A DNA stretch of 64,000 nt, taken from NCBI GenBank assembly GCA_003674045.1, contig PENC01000013.1, positions 1 through 64,000 of the forward strand, in the 5' to 3' direction. Shown one piece after another: positions 23,925 through 32,242 of the stretch. Origin of the DNA: Streptomyces griseocarneus. Its GTDB lineage: Bacteria; Actinomycetota; Actinomycetes; Streptomycetales; Streptomycetaceae. The position numbers were made by a program, and so were the translations under genes. Numbering within the stretch: position 1 is the first letter of the stretch; every line of letters begins with the position of its first letter. The notes below the pieces were generated by a model. That model was not told the origin of the DNA. It saw only the letters and a program-made list of their open reading frames with translations, and did no database searches.

Positions 23925-25085
23925 GTGCGCAAGACGTTCTTCGACGGCACTCACCGCACCCGTCACCCTGCCGAGACCTGGACGACGATCCAGCCCCTGC
24001 TGCCCGGCTTCGGCATCACCCGTGTCGCGGACGTGACCGGACTCGACGATCTCGGCATCCCCGTCACCATGGCCGTTCGGCCCCTCGCCCGCACTCTGTC
24101 CGTCGCACAAGGCAAGGGAGCGACCTTGGACTCCGCTCGCGTCTCCGGCGCGATGGAAGCGATCGAGGCATGGCACGGCGAACGAGCCGTGCCCGCTCCC
24201 TGCATCCGGGCCCCGGCCCGGCAGCTCGAACTGCCCTACCCGGTGACGGAACTGGAGTCCCACCCCGGCAGCTTCTTCACCGACCGCACAGTGATGGACT
24301 GGATCAACGCCCGCTCCACTCTCGACGGCGAGCCCGTGCCCGTTCCGGCCGCTGCGATCCAGCTCGGCCGCGAAGTCCACGACACCTGGCGGCTGTACCT
24401 GCCCAGCGCTTCGACCAACGGCCTCGCCTCTGGCAACACGCGCTGGGAGGCGATCACCCACGGCCTGTGCGAGCTCATCGAACGCGACGTCATCAGCGCC
24501 CTGACCGCCGCCACGGCTCATCGCATCGCCCCGGACAGCGTTGACGATCTTCACTGCGCCGGACTCATTGAACGCCTCACCCGCAGCAGGTGCTGGTTCG
24601 AGCTGTGGCACCTGCCGAACCGGTACCGCGTGCCGGTCATGGCCTGCTACCTGTGGCGAGAGGACCAGCCGACCGTCGTGGTCTCCGGCTCCGGGGCACA
24701 CCTCGATCCCGGCGTCACCTTGTCACGGGCGATCACGGAAGTGGCACAGACCCGGCTGACCCAGATCACCGGGAGCCGCGAAGACATCCACCCCACCGTC
24801 TACCGGCACGGCCCGAACCGCCCGCCGACCGACGCCTCGGCGGCCCCGGTGTCCTGGCCCGAGATCACCAGCTCGTACACGGCCAGCTTCCCGACGGACG
24901 ACACCGAAGCCCGCCACCTGGCCGCCACCGTCGCGTCCTGTACCGGATTCGCGCCGCTCGTCGTCGACCTGACATCCGGCGACTACACCCGCACGGAGTT
25001 CGCGGTCGTCAAAGTCCTGGCCCCCACCCTGCGCTACGTCACCCGGCATACGGTTCCCCGCCCGCGAACGGAGGCGATCGCATGA
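23925..25085 (+). CDS. YcaO-domain peptide-modifying enzyme
   Basis: A 386-residue stand-alone YcaO, an ATP-dependent enzyme that activates peptide amide bonds to make azolines, amidines or, with TfuA, thioamides. The ATP/Mg sites are present: SARVSGAMEAIE (Glu78, Glu81), THGLCELIERD (Glu183, Glu186) and ITEVAQTRL (Glu272, Gln275, Arg277). The C-terminus ends VPRPRTEAIA, not the PxPxP of azoline-forming YcaOs, which agrees with a TfuA-dependent type. GTG 23925 has GGGAGG upstream; its stop overlaps the TfuA ATG (ATGA). Confidence 0.93.
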   Translation: MRKTFFDGTHRTRHPAETWTTIQPLLPGFGITRVADVTGLDDLGIPVTMAVRPLARTLSVAQGKGATLDSARVSGAMEAIEAWHGERAVPAPCIRAPARQLELPYPVTELESHPGSFFTDRTVMDWINARSTLDGEPVPVPAAAIQLGREVHDTWRLYLPSASTNGLASGNTRWEAITHGLCELIERDVISALTAATAHRIAPDSVDDLHCAGLIERLTRSRCWFELWHLPNRYRVPVMACYLWREDQPTVVVSGSGAHLDPGVTLSRAITEVAQTRLTQITGSREDIHPTVYRHGPNRPPTDASAAPVSWPEITSSYTASFPTDDTEARHLAATVASCTGFAPLVVDLTSGDYTRTEFAVVKVLAPTLRYVTRHTVPRPRTEAIA

Positions 25086-26467
25086 CCACGCACGTCTTCT
25101 CCGGCCCCACCCTGCCCGCCCAGCGCATCCGCGAGATCCTGCCCGCCGCCGTCCCCCACCCGCCGGTCGGGCACGGCGACCTCCTACGGCTCCGCCCAGG
25201 CCCCGCGGACACGATCCTGATCATTGACGGCCTGTGGCACCAGAGCGCCCCGGTACGACACAAGGAAATCCTGCTGGTGCTCGAATCCGGCGTGCAGGTG
25301 ATCGGCGCTGCCAGCATGGGCGCCCTGCGCGCAGCAGAACTCGCCCCCTACGGCATGACCGGCGTCGGGGAGATCTTCCACGTCTTCCGTTCCGGTCTGC
25401 TGGACGCGGACGACGAAGTCGCCGTCCTCCACACCCCCGAAGGCCGTCCCCTGTCCGAGGCCCTGGTGAACCTGCGCACCGCCATTCAGCGAACGGCCGC
25501 AACAGGATGCATCACGAGCACCGATGCCTGCGCACTCGCAGAACTGGCCCGCCAGCTCCCGTTCACCCGACGTACCTGGGCTGCGCTCGGCCGTACAGCA
25601 CACGCCACCGGTCTGGGCAAGGGATTCGACGCAGTCGACGCCTGGCGGAAGAGCCATGCCTACGACCTCAAGTGCGAAGACGCCGAGCGGGCTCTCCACT
25701 ACCTCGCAGCCGCCTCGTCGACACCTTGCGGGCCAAAGAGCTGGTCCGGAGAACCGTGGCGGACCAGCTTCGTCCGCTACTGGACCGCGGTCTTCACCCC
25801 GCCCGGCACAGCCAAAGAGCTCCCGTTCCTGGCCCTCCTTCAGCACCAGCAGATCTACGACCCCGGCTTCCCGGCCCGATGGCGCACCCACGTCCTGTCA
25901 GCAGTCGCCGACTACCGCGGCGTCGTCGACACGAAGGCCAACGAGGACGCGGCGCTGTACTGGGCCACCCGGCTCGGCGTACGGGCAAGTGATCTGTCCG
26001 CCCGGCAGAAGTCCTACTGGCTCACCCCGGATGAGATCCAATCCGTGGACACACGGGAGCAGCTGCTGCGCATTATGGTGCGCTCCGCCCGGCTGGACGG
26101 TGCCTGGACCGTCTGGCCGACAACACCTGCCGAGGCCGACACCCTGTTCGACGACACGCTGCCGACCGCCGAAGAAGTCGCCGCTGCGTACCAGGTCAAC
26201 GCGGACGCTGAGGCCAGCAACCCTCGTCACACCGTCGCTCACCTGGACACCGGGCGGATCGCAGAACACCTGTGCGCGGCGTGGGGCCTTGGACGGGGCA
26301 CTGGGCAAGGTGTCGTCGACGCGGCGGCACGGGACCGGGCCTTCCGTGACTTCGCCGGAGCCGTTGAAGTAGCCAGGGCCTTCTACCTCGGCACGCGCGC
26401 TGCCTCGGCCTCCAGGTCCGCCTCCTCCGGGGTGATCTCGGGCGTGAGTGACAGGTGCCGTACCTGA
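25082..26467 (+). CDS. TfuA-like protein (YcaO partner)
   Basis: A 461-residue protein with a TfuA core near the N-terminus (TILIIDGLWHQ, VRHKEILLVLESGVQVIGAA, SMGALRAAELAPYGMTGVG). A long C-terminal extension of about 300 residues follows. In characterised systems TfuA acts with YcaO to deliver sulfur and form peptide thioamides. ATG 25082 overlaps the YcaO stop. The extension is much longer than a bare TfuA domain and may bind the peptide. Its last 85 bases overlap the convergent MFS gene, so the two 3' ends are antisense to each other. Confidence 0.88.
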   Translation: MTTHVFSGPTLPAQRIREILPAAVPHPPVGHGDLLRLRPGPADTILIIDGLWHQSAPVRHKEILLVLESGVQVIGAASMGALRAAELAPYGMTGVGEIFHVFRSGLLDADDEVAVLHTPEGRPLSEALVNLRTAIQRTAATGCITSTDACALAELARQLPFTRRTWAALGRTAHATGLGKGFDAVDAWRKSHAYDLKCEDAERALHYLAAASSTPCGPKSWSGEPWRTSFVRYWTAVFTPPGTAKELPFLALLQHQQIYDPGFPARWRTHVLSAVADYRGVVDTKANEDAALYWATRLGVRASDLSARQKSYWLTPDEIQSVDTREQLLRIMVRSARLDGAWTVWPTTPAEADTLFDDTLPTAEEVAAAYQVNADAEASNPRHTVAHLDTGRIAEHLCAAWGLGRGTGQGVVDAAARDRAFRDFAGAVEVARAFYLGTRAASASRSASSGVISGVSDRCRT

Positions 26468-27657
26468 GCCAGGCCCAGAGGAATCACAGCAGCACAAGCG
26501 ATCACGAGTGCACCGGCCGCGAGGGTCGTGCGGAGCCCGAAGGCATGGGATGCGGGCCCGGCCACGAGATACCCCAGGGGCACAGGCAGGATCTGGCCGA
26601 GCGTGGAGTAGGACATCGTCCTGCTCATCCGCTCGGGCGGAATGCGCTCCTGCACCAGACTCGACCACGTCGTCATGCTCATCGCCAGCCCCATGCCCGC
26701 TACAGCGGTGGCGGCGACGAGGAGCAGGAGCGAGGAGGTGAGCGCCATGGCTGTCAGTGGCAGCATCATGCCTCCGGTCCCCAGGCACACCACGACGCCG
26801 ACACGGTGGGGTTTGCAGATCAGGGCAACCGCGGCCCCGGTGATCAGACCAGCCGTGAACCCGGACACCACGATGCCCCATGGCCCGGCACCGCCCAGAA
26901 CGCGCAGTCCGTAGACGGGGCCGAGCATCTGGTATCCGACGAGCCACGCAGGCACCACGACAGCGCCTTGCACCACCATCACCCACAGCCAGCGACGCGA
27001 CCAGAAGTCGCTCCACCCCTCGCGGAGATCCGTGATGAAACCGCTGCGCATCTTCACGCGCCCGTCGCTGATGGTGATCCGGGCGCACAGCCCGGCGGCG
27101 GCGAAGAACGTGGCGGCATCCCATCCGATCGCCCATCCCGGTCCCACGGCGGCTACCAGCGCCCCGCCCAGGGCTGGCCCCGCCACCTTCACGGTGTTCT
27201 GCCCGATCTTCAGCAACGCGTTCGCCGCGTGTCGCATGGGCTGCGGTACTACATCCACGACGATCGCGCCGGCTGCCGGGGCGAAGAACGCGGATGCTGC
27301 ACCGCATACGGCGGACATGGCAGCCAGGTGCCATACCTCCGCCGATCCGAACCACAGCAGCAGCGCCGCCAACGCCTCGGCGGTGCCGGAGACGATGTTG
27401 CACCACACCATCACCCGGGACCGTGACCACCGGTCGGCCACAACCCCGCCAACCAGCAGGAGAAGGATCTGCGGGACCATGCCCGCAGCGAGTACCAGCC
27501 CGAGCCCCCCTGCTCCGCCACCGACATGCAGGACGGCGAATGCCAGTCCGATCGGGGAGATCGCAGAACCTGTCCAGGAGAGAAGCCGGGCGGTGAAGTG
27601 CAGTCGGTACGGATGGATTCGTAGCGGGGCTGCTGCATCTCGAATGCGGTCGGTCAC
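26383..27657 (-). CDS. MFS transporter (exporter-like)
   Basis: A 424-residue membrane protein with about 12 helices, for example GLAFAVLHVGGGAGGLGLVL, PQILLLLVGGVVADRWSRSR (the inter-helix D-R-x-S-R loop) and LLLLVAATAVAGMGLAM. It resembles the MFS_3/enterobactin-exporter group. Encoded convergently to TfuA, it is a candidate exporter or self-resistance pump for the RiPP. The start is uncertain: GTG 27657 is chosen because the first helix follows closely, but its Shine-Dalgarno overlaps the start codon and the frame is open to 27939. Confidence 0.8.
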   Translation of the reverse strand: MTDRIRDAAAPLRIHPYRLHFTARLLSWTGSAISPIGLAFAVLHVGGGAGGLGLVLAAGMVPQILLLLVGGVVADRWSRSRVMVWCNIVSGTAEALAALLLWFGSAEVWHLAAMSAVCGAASAFFAPAAGAIVVDVVPQPMRHAANALLKIGQNTVKVAGPALGGALVAAVGPGWAIGWDAATFFAAAGLCARITISDGRVKMRSGFITDLREGWSDFWSRRWLWVMVVQGAVVVPAWLVGYQMLGPVYGLRVLGGAGPWGIVVSGFTAGLITGAAVALICKPHRVGVVVCLGTGGMMLPLTAMALTSSLLLLVAATAVAGMGLAMSMTTWSSLVQERIPPERMSRTMSYSTLGQILPVPLGYLVAGPASHAFGLRTTLAAGALVIACAAVIPLGLAQVRHLSLTPEITPEEADLEAEAARVPR

Positions 27658-27996
27658 TCCTTGCCGCGAAGAGCTTTCGGCCGTCGTCCCACTGAGGGGT
27701 TGTACGTCTCCCAAGATCCAACTCCGCCCCGGAAAGCACAAAGTCCCGGCAGCGGGATGCCACCGGGAACATCGGCCCACCCTAGGGCAACTCGAAGATC
27801 GTATGCCGCAGACGCACCAGAGGAAACCAATGGCTTCGCCCAACCTGAAGGAAACATATGGAAGTTGACACCCGTTGCCGCAACGTGACCGGCGTGGAGC
27901 GCAGGCCGTGTCCTTCGGCCACTCGGACGAGTTGCGCACCGGGCGCCTTCGACACGGCGCTCTTTACCAACCACCAGGGGAGGGAGAACAAGAGAG
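27658..27996. other. Divergent intergenic region of about 340 bases
   Basis: It lies between the MFS gene (minus) and the ABC transporter gene (plus), so both promoters should be here. Open frames in it look like upstream extensions of the MFS frame without good codon bias. I see no clear promoter motif, tRNA or terminator. Confidence 0.35.
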
Positions 27997-29895
27997 GTGG
28001 AAGCCTCATCAGGCAGTAAACGGGCCCGGACGCCGAACAGGCCGCCGATGCCGGAGCCGGTGGAGCCCCGGCAGAAACGGGCGGAACTGCGCTCGGCCTT
28101 CGAAGAGACCTCGTTCTGGACGCTGTGCCGGAAGATCCCGGCGCTGCTCGTGCAGATCGCGAAGATGGCGTGGGCGATCGACCGGCGGGACGTGCTGCTG
28201 CTGGTCGGCTGTCAGATCGCCTCCGGCCTCGCGGCCGGTGTGGTGCTGGCGGCGACCGCGAAGGCGATGGTGCCGATCCTGGGCGGCGGCCTGGTGCCCG
28301 ACCGCGTCCGCGAGGCCCTGCCGGCGCTCGCGGTGGTCGCGGCCGCGGCGGCCGTCGGCCGCGTCGCGTACGGGCTGGCGGCGTGGGCGGTGGCCCGGCT
28401 CAAGCCCAGGGTCATGACGGCCGCGGACACCGCACTGGTGCAGGCCATGCTCTCGGTGGAGCTGGAGGCGTTCAACCGGGCCGACTTCGCCGAGGAGCAC
28501 GAGCACGCCGAGACCGGCGTGATGCGCTGCGAGCGGATGCTCTACGACGCGCAGTCCTTCATGGCCGCGCTGATCCGGCTCGTCGCCGCGTTCGGCGTGG
28601 TGACGGTACTGCACCCGCTGATGCTGCCTGTCCTGATCCTGGCCGTACTCCCGTCCGGGATCGGCGCGGTGGCCGAGGCACGGATCGAACACCGCACACA
28701 CTACGAGAACGCCGCGAACCGGAATCTGAAGGGGATGATGCGCTGGCACATCACCACCTCCAGCTTCGCGAACGAGGTACGCGCGAACAGCATGCGCGAG
28801 TACCTGACCTTCTGGTACCAGACCCTCAGCCACCGCATCGACCAGCGCACCGTCGCGGCAGCCGGGCAGCAGGTACGCACCAACCTGCTCGCGGCGGCAG
28901 CTGGCGGTGTGTGCCTGACCGGAGCCTGGGCGACGCTGGTGTGGCTGACCGTCTCCGGCCAGGTCTCCCTCGCGGTATCAGCCACCGCCGTAGTGGCGGT
29001 ACGCACAGCGCTGGGGAACCTGACGAACGTGATCCACTACTGCGCCTCGCTCTTCCACTCGTCCCTCTTCCTGGGGGACTGGAAGCGATTCGTCGAGACG
29101 ACCACCGCCGAGGTAGCGCTCGCCCGGGGGCGGGAGAAAGCACCCGTGCGCCCGGAGACGATCCGGCTCGACAACGTCACCTACTCGTATCCGAACAAGC
29201 CCCGCCCCGCCGTGGACGGCCTCTCCCTCACCCTGCGGAGGGGCGAGGTGATCGCGGTGGTCGGGGAGAACGGGTCCGGGAAGTCCAGCCTCATCAAGCT
29301 CCTCACCGGCCTCTACCTGCCCGAGAAGGGCACCGTCTCCTGGGACGACGCTGATCTCAGGGCTGTGGACCCAGGCACAGTGTGGGCGCAGACCGGACTC
29401 GTCCCGCAGTTCTTCGCCTGCTGGCCCCTGGCATGCCGGGAGAACATCACCCTCGGCCAGCCGGCCACCTGGGACGACGAAGCCATCTGGAACGTCATCG
29501 AAACCGTCGGCATGCGCGAGGTCGTGGAAGAACTCCCGGAGGGCCTGGACATGCTGCTCGCCCGCGAAGTCTGGGGCGGCGTGACCCTCTCCGGAGGACA
29601 GTGGCAGCGCCTGGCCTGCGGCCGCGCGATCTACCGCAAGCCCGCCGTGCTGGTCCTGGACGAGCCCACGAGCGAGATGGACGCCCGCGGCGAGCACCTC
29701 ATCTTCCAGGTCATCAAGGCCATGGCCGCCGACCGAATCTCCATTGTCGTCACGCACCGGCTGGAGAACACCAAGATCGCCGACCGAATCGTGGTCATGG
29801 AGTGCGGACAGATCACGGAGCAGGGCACCTTCGATCAGCTCGTGACCGCTGGCGGGCTGTTTCAGGAACTGTACGAACTCAGCCAGGATCGGTGA
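27997..29895 (+). CDS. ABC transporter, fused membrane and ATPase domains
   Basis: A 632-residue half-transporter. Six membrane helices lie in residues 60-340 (VLLLVGCQIASGLAAGVVLAA, ALAVVAAAAAVGRVAYGLAA, LAAAAGGVCLTGAWATLVWL). The ATPase has Walker A GENGSGKSS (Lys429), signature LSGGQWQ (from 531), Walker B VLVLDEP (Asp555-Glu556) and the H-loop VVTHR. It should work as a homodimer, exporting a peptide or lipid-like product; it lacks the C39 leader-peptidase domain. GTG 27997 has GGAGGGAGA upstream. A second exporter for the RiPP is the likely role. Confidence 0.92.
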   Translation: MEASSGSKRARTPNRPPMPEPVEPRQKRAELRSAFEETSFWTLCRKIPALLVQIAKMAWAIDRRDVLLLVGCQIASGLAAGVVLAATAKAMVPILGGGLVPDRVREALPALAVVAAAAAVGRVAYGLAAWAVARLKPRVMTAADTALVQAMLSVELEAFNRADFAEEHEHAETGVMRCERMLYDAQSFMAALIRLVAAFGVVTVLHPLMLPVLILAVLPSGIGAVAEARIEHRTHYENAANRNLKGMMRWHITTSSFANEVRANSMREYLTFWYQTLSHRIDQRTVAAAGQQVRTNLLAAAAGGVCLTGAWATLVWLTVSGQVSLAVSATAVVAVRTALGNLTNVIHYCASLFHSSLFLGDWKRFVETTTAEVALARGREKAPVRPETIRLDNVTYSYPNKPRPAVDGLSLTLRRGEVIAVVGENGSGKSSLIKLLTGLYLPEKGTVSWDDADLRAVDPGTVWAQTGLVPQFFACWPLACRENITLGQPATWDDEAIWNVIETVGMREVVEELPEGLDMLLAREVWGGVTLSGGQWQRLACGRAIYRKPAVLVLDEPTSEMDARGEHLIFQVIKAMAADRISIVVTHRLENTKIADRIVVMECGQITEQGTFDQLVTAGGLFQELYELSQDR

Positions 29896-29913
29896 GAGAG
29901 GGTGGGACTAAGG

Positions 29914-30270
29914 ATGAGCGACTTCTACTGCGACCAGGCGCTGAGCGGCCGAACACCGATCACCGTCGTCGCGGAGACCGACACGGTGCTCGCCTTCGAG
30001 CACACTCGGCCGTCGTACCCGGTGCACATTGTGGTCGTCCCCAAGCAGCACACGTCCTCGCTCACCGATCTCGGCGCTGGCGGTCCCGCGCTGCTGGGCG
30101 AGGTGATGGAGGTGGTACGGGACATAGCAGCTCAGGTGCTGGCCGAGCACGGTGCCGCGCAGGTGGTCACCAACGTTGGTGAGTACCAGGACTCGCGGCA
30201 TCTGCACTTCCACGTGCTGCACCGTGGCCGACCAGAGCAGACTCCGCTGCCAGGCGAGGCACAGAAGTGA
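29914..30270 (+). CDS. HIT-domain nucleotide hydrolase/transferase
   Basis: A 118-residue histidine-triad protein with the H-x-H-x-H motif (HLHFHVLH near residue 97) and the upstream substrate-binding pattern HIVVVPKQHTSSL. HIT proteins hydrolyse nucleoside phosphoramidates or AMP esters. The start is either ATG 29914 or GTG 29902, both with weak Shine-Dalgarno. It lies 18 bases after the transporter and may be part of the same transcript; the link to the RiPP is unclear. Confidence 0.85.
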   Translation: MSDFYCDQALSGRTPITVVAETDTVLAFEHTRPSYPVHIVVVPKQHTSSLTDLGAGGPALLGEVMEVVRDIAAQVLAEHGAAQVVTNVGEYQDSRHLHFHVLHRGRPEQTPLPGEAQK

Positions 30271-30324
30271 CGTAGGCAGCCGCCGCCGAACGGGTCCGTT
30301 CCGAGCGAGACGCCGCCCAGCACC

Positions 30325-30435
30325 ATGATCCGTCTGGGTCGGAAAGTTGAACTCCCCGACGACCTGCTCACCGGTCAGGCGACGGACACAATGCCCCGCG
30401 CCGCTCAGCTGCTCGAATCCCTGGCTCTGTGGTGA
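30325..30435 (+). pseudogene. Short gene interrupted by a TGA
   Basis: A 36-residue frame (MIRLGRKVELPDDLLTG, PRAAQLLESLALW) stops at the TGA 30433-30435. The same frame continues with protein-like sequence (PALDNPRIADRIIGELSNDR) into the start region of the next gene. The stop could be a nonsense mutation in a longer small gene. Family unknown. Confidence 0.3.
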
Positions 30436-30511
30436 CCCGCGCTCGACAACCCCCGGATCGCGGACCGGATCATCGGCGAACTCAGCAACGACCGACAGGG
30501 AGGGCAACACC

Positions 30512-31135
30512 TTGACCGTGATCGTCGGCCTCATCGACCAAGGACGGGTGCACATAGGCGGGGACTCCGCTGGCGTCTCCGGATGCCGGATCACCGTCCG
30601 AAAAGACCCGAAAGTGTTCCGCAACGGGCCTTACGCCATGGGCTTCTGCGGCAGTTTCCGCATGGGCCAGCTTCTGCACCACGCCTTCAAGGCGCCCAAA
30701 CCCAAAAGCGACCTCGACTGCTTCATGACGACCCGGTTCGTCGACAAGGTGCGCACGTGTCTGAAGGAGGCTGGCTGGGCGCGCAAGGACTCCGAGCAGG
30801 AGAAGGGTGGCACGTTCCTCGTCGGCATCCACGGCCGACTGTTCATCGTCTACGGGGACTACCAGGTAGCCGAGCCGGCCGACGGGTACATGGCCGTGGG
30901 CTGCGGCGACGACTTCGCGCTCGGCGCCCTCCACGCCACAGCTGCCACGGGCCTGGGGCCACGCGAACGCCTGACCGCGGCCCTGACCGCAGCCAGCCAC
31001 CACGGCACAGACGTCTGCGGACCGTTCACCTACGCCACCGCGCCTTCCTTGGCCGAGCTGCTTGAACTCAAGGCCGCCAAGTACGCAACCGGGGTGGTAC
31101 CGGCCCCGAGAGAGGAGAAGTCCGTCGATGCGTGA
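30512..31135 (+). CDS. Ntn-hydrolase (proteasome beta/HslV-like) protein
   Basis: A 207-residue protein with an Ntn-hydrolase fold: after start-Met removal Thr2 would be the N-terminal nucleophile (TVIVGLIDQGRVHIGGDSAG). The sequence continues KVFRNGPYAMGFCGSFRMGQLL and GGTFLVGIHGRLFIVYGDYQV. The family occurs in Streptomyces phages and accessory regions, with no established substrate. TTG 30512 has GGGAGG seven bases upstream; GTG 30518 is possible but would remove the nucleophile. It may process the phage head or act on cargo. Confidence 0.75.
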   Translation: MTVIVGLIDQGRVHIGGDSAGVSGCRITVRKDPKVFRNGPYAMGFCGSFRMGQLLHHAFKAPKPKSDLDCFMTTRFVDKVRTCLKEAGWARKDSEQEKGGTFLVGIHGRLFIVYGDYQVAEPADGYMAVGCGDDFALGALHATAATGLGPRERLTAALTAASHHGTDVCGPFTYATAPSLAELLELKAAKYATGVVPAPREEKSVDA

Positions 31136-31205
31136 GCCGCCGAAGCTACTCGCGATCGTTCACGCCCTTCTCCACGACTTCGTCGAGGGCGCCGTCTATA
31201 CCTGA
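31128..31205 (+). CDS. Possible 25-residue peptide
   Basis: ATG 31128 lies within the 3' end of the Ntn-hydrolase gene and encodes a short amphipathic peptide (PPKLLAIVHALLHDFVEG). AGAGGAGAAG lies upstream at a usable distance. It may be a remnant or not translated. Confidence 0.2.
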   Translation: MREPPKLLAIVHALLHDFVEGAVYT

Positions 31206-31277
31206 TCCGGTAGACCCGACGAGATCCTGTCGTTCGGTGTAACAGATCACGGCCGCTTGACGTTCCGCGCTGTGAAA

Positions 31278-31301
31278 GGGGTTGACGTTTGTGTCAACCC
31301 C
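31278..31301 (+). promoter_or_regulatory. Perfect palindrome GGGGTTGAC-N6-GTCAACCCC
   Basis: Arms of nine bases, spacer GTTTGT, 27 bases before the GTG at 31328. It could be an operator or a small terminator marking the border between cargo and the head module. A GGTGTAACA block lies just upstream at 31236-31244. Confidence 0.45.
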
Positions 31302-31327
31302 ACCAGCGACATGGCGCGGAGGAATGG

Positions 31328-31828
31328 GTGACGACTGCTACTGCTCCCCTGTCACCGGCAGCGGGCCGGGCTTTCTGGCAGGAACCGTTGTTCCCGTCAA
31401 AGCCCGCCATGGCCTCGCAGGCTCAGGTGATGAAGGTGGAGACGAAGGCAGTGCCGCCCGCGCCTCCTGCCGCGCCTGCCGAACCGCCCCAGGACCTCTC
31501 GCACGGCTGGGTGGTTGCCGCTGAGATCCTGGTGGAACCGCGTATCGCGAGCATCGCTGACTTCCGCGGCTCCTTCAAGGCGGCTGCTGGCCAGCGCGTC
31601 GATGCCCTGGAGGTGTACTGCAAGGGCTGTCGCCGCCCGTACGACGAGGTCAAGGGCGAGGACTGTGCAGAGAAGGTGGACAACAGACACCTGATCGGCG
31701 GGGACCAGTCGACGCGGAAGAAGCGCAAGATCCCGCCACCTCCGATGGGCACCAAGATCATCCCCGGTGCGAAGGTCCAGCGGCGCGGCATCAGCGCCTA
31801 CATGGCCGGAGTCAGCCGACCCCGCTGA
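31328..31828 (+). CDS. Hypothetical phage protein before the portal (166 aa)
   Basis: A 166-residue protein: Ala/Pro-rich N-terminal third (VETKAVPPAPPAAPAEPPQ), then a conserved-looking part with a CxxC pair (ALEVYCKGCRRPYDEVKGEDC) and a basic tail (STRKKRKIPPPPMGTKIIPG). GTG 31328 is favoured by a nearby GAGGAA; ATG 31409 is an alternative. It opens the head module, so a structural or packaging role is plausible. No family is recognised. Confidence 0.55.
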   Translation: MTTATAPLSPAAGRAFWQEPLFPSKPAMASQAQVMKVETKAVPPAPPAAPAEPPQDLSHGWVVAAEILVEPRIASIADFRGSFKAAAGQRVDALEVYCKGCRRPYDEVKGEDCAEKVDNRHLIGGDQSTRKKRKIPPPPMGTKIIPGAKVQRRGISAYMAGVSRPR

Positions 31829-31866
31829 CTGCGCGTGCCCTCCCCGGCGCCTCCCGAACGGAGCAC

Positions 31867-31903
31867 GCGACGATAACGCCATGCTGCGCCCATCGTGCGC
31901 GCT
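31867..31903 (+). promoter_or_regulatory. Late-type promoter element, membrane-protein/portal copy
   Basis: GCGACGATAA (31867-31876) and CATCGTG (31891-31897), 37 bases before GTG 31904, with no Shine-Dalgarno between. The downstream membrane protein gene overlaps the portal start, so this element would also drive the portal. Confidence 0.6.
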
Positions 31904-32242
31904 GTGAGTACACCGCCTGAGACACCTTCGCCGCGAAGCCTCGCCCGCGAGGCCGCCGGACTGCTCCTCGTCGCCGTCGGCATCCTCGTCGTGCTCGTTG
32001 CCCTGGGCGCCATCCACCCGGTGCTGAGCAGCAGCGTGGCGGCTGCGGGCACGTTCGCGGCCTTCCGCTTTCTGGCACCTCCGAGGACCAGGCTCTCCCG
32101 CGCCGTCGCCTGCACCGTCAGCGCCGTCGTGGCCGCATCTGCCGTCGGCTGCGCCTTCGCGTACTTCCCGCTTCTGGGCTGGGTTGAAGTCGGCGCCAGC
32201 ATCGGTGCGGCAGGTGTGTGGCTGGCCAGTGAGGGGGTCTGA
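31904..32242 (+). CDS. Small multi-pass membrane protein
   Basis: A 112-residue protein with about four hydrophobic segments (LLLVAVGILVVLVALGAI, VAAAGTFAAFRFL, AVACTVSAVVAASAVGCAFAYF and GASIGAAGVWLA). GTG 31904 lies exactly 37 bases after the promoter element. Its TGA overlaps the portal ATG by one base. Small membrane proteins before the portal occur in other actinophages, with unknown roles; a holin is less likely at this position. Confidence 0.65.
   Translation: MSTPPETPSPRSLAREAAGLLLVAVGILVVLVALGAIHPVLSSSVAAAGTFAAFRFLAPPRTRLSRAVACTVSAVVAASAVGCAFAYFPLLGWVEVGASIGAAGVWLASEGV

Noticed and set aside
30433..30435. TGA as selenocysteine codon
   Set aside because: No following SECIS-like structure is apparent and the reading frame merges into the next gene; a nonsense mutation or true end is simpler.
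31904..32242. Holin
   Set aside because: Four hydrophobic segments fit a membrane protein, but its position before the portal and the absence of an endolysin argue against lysis.
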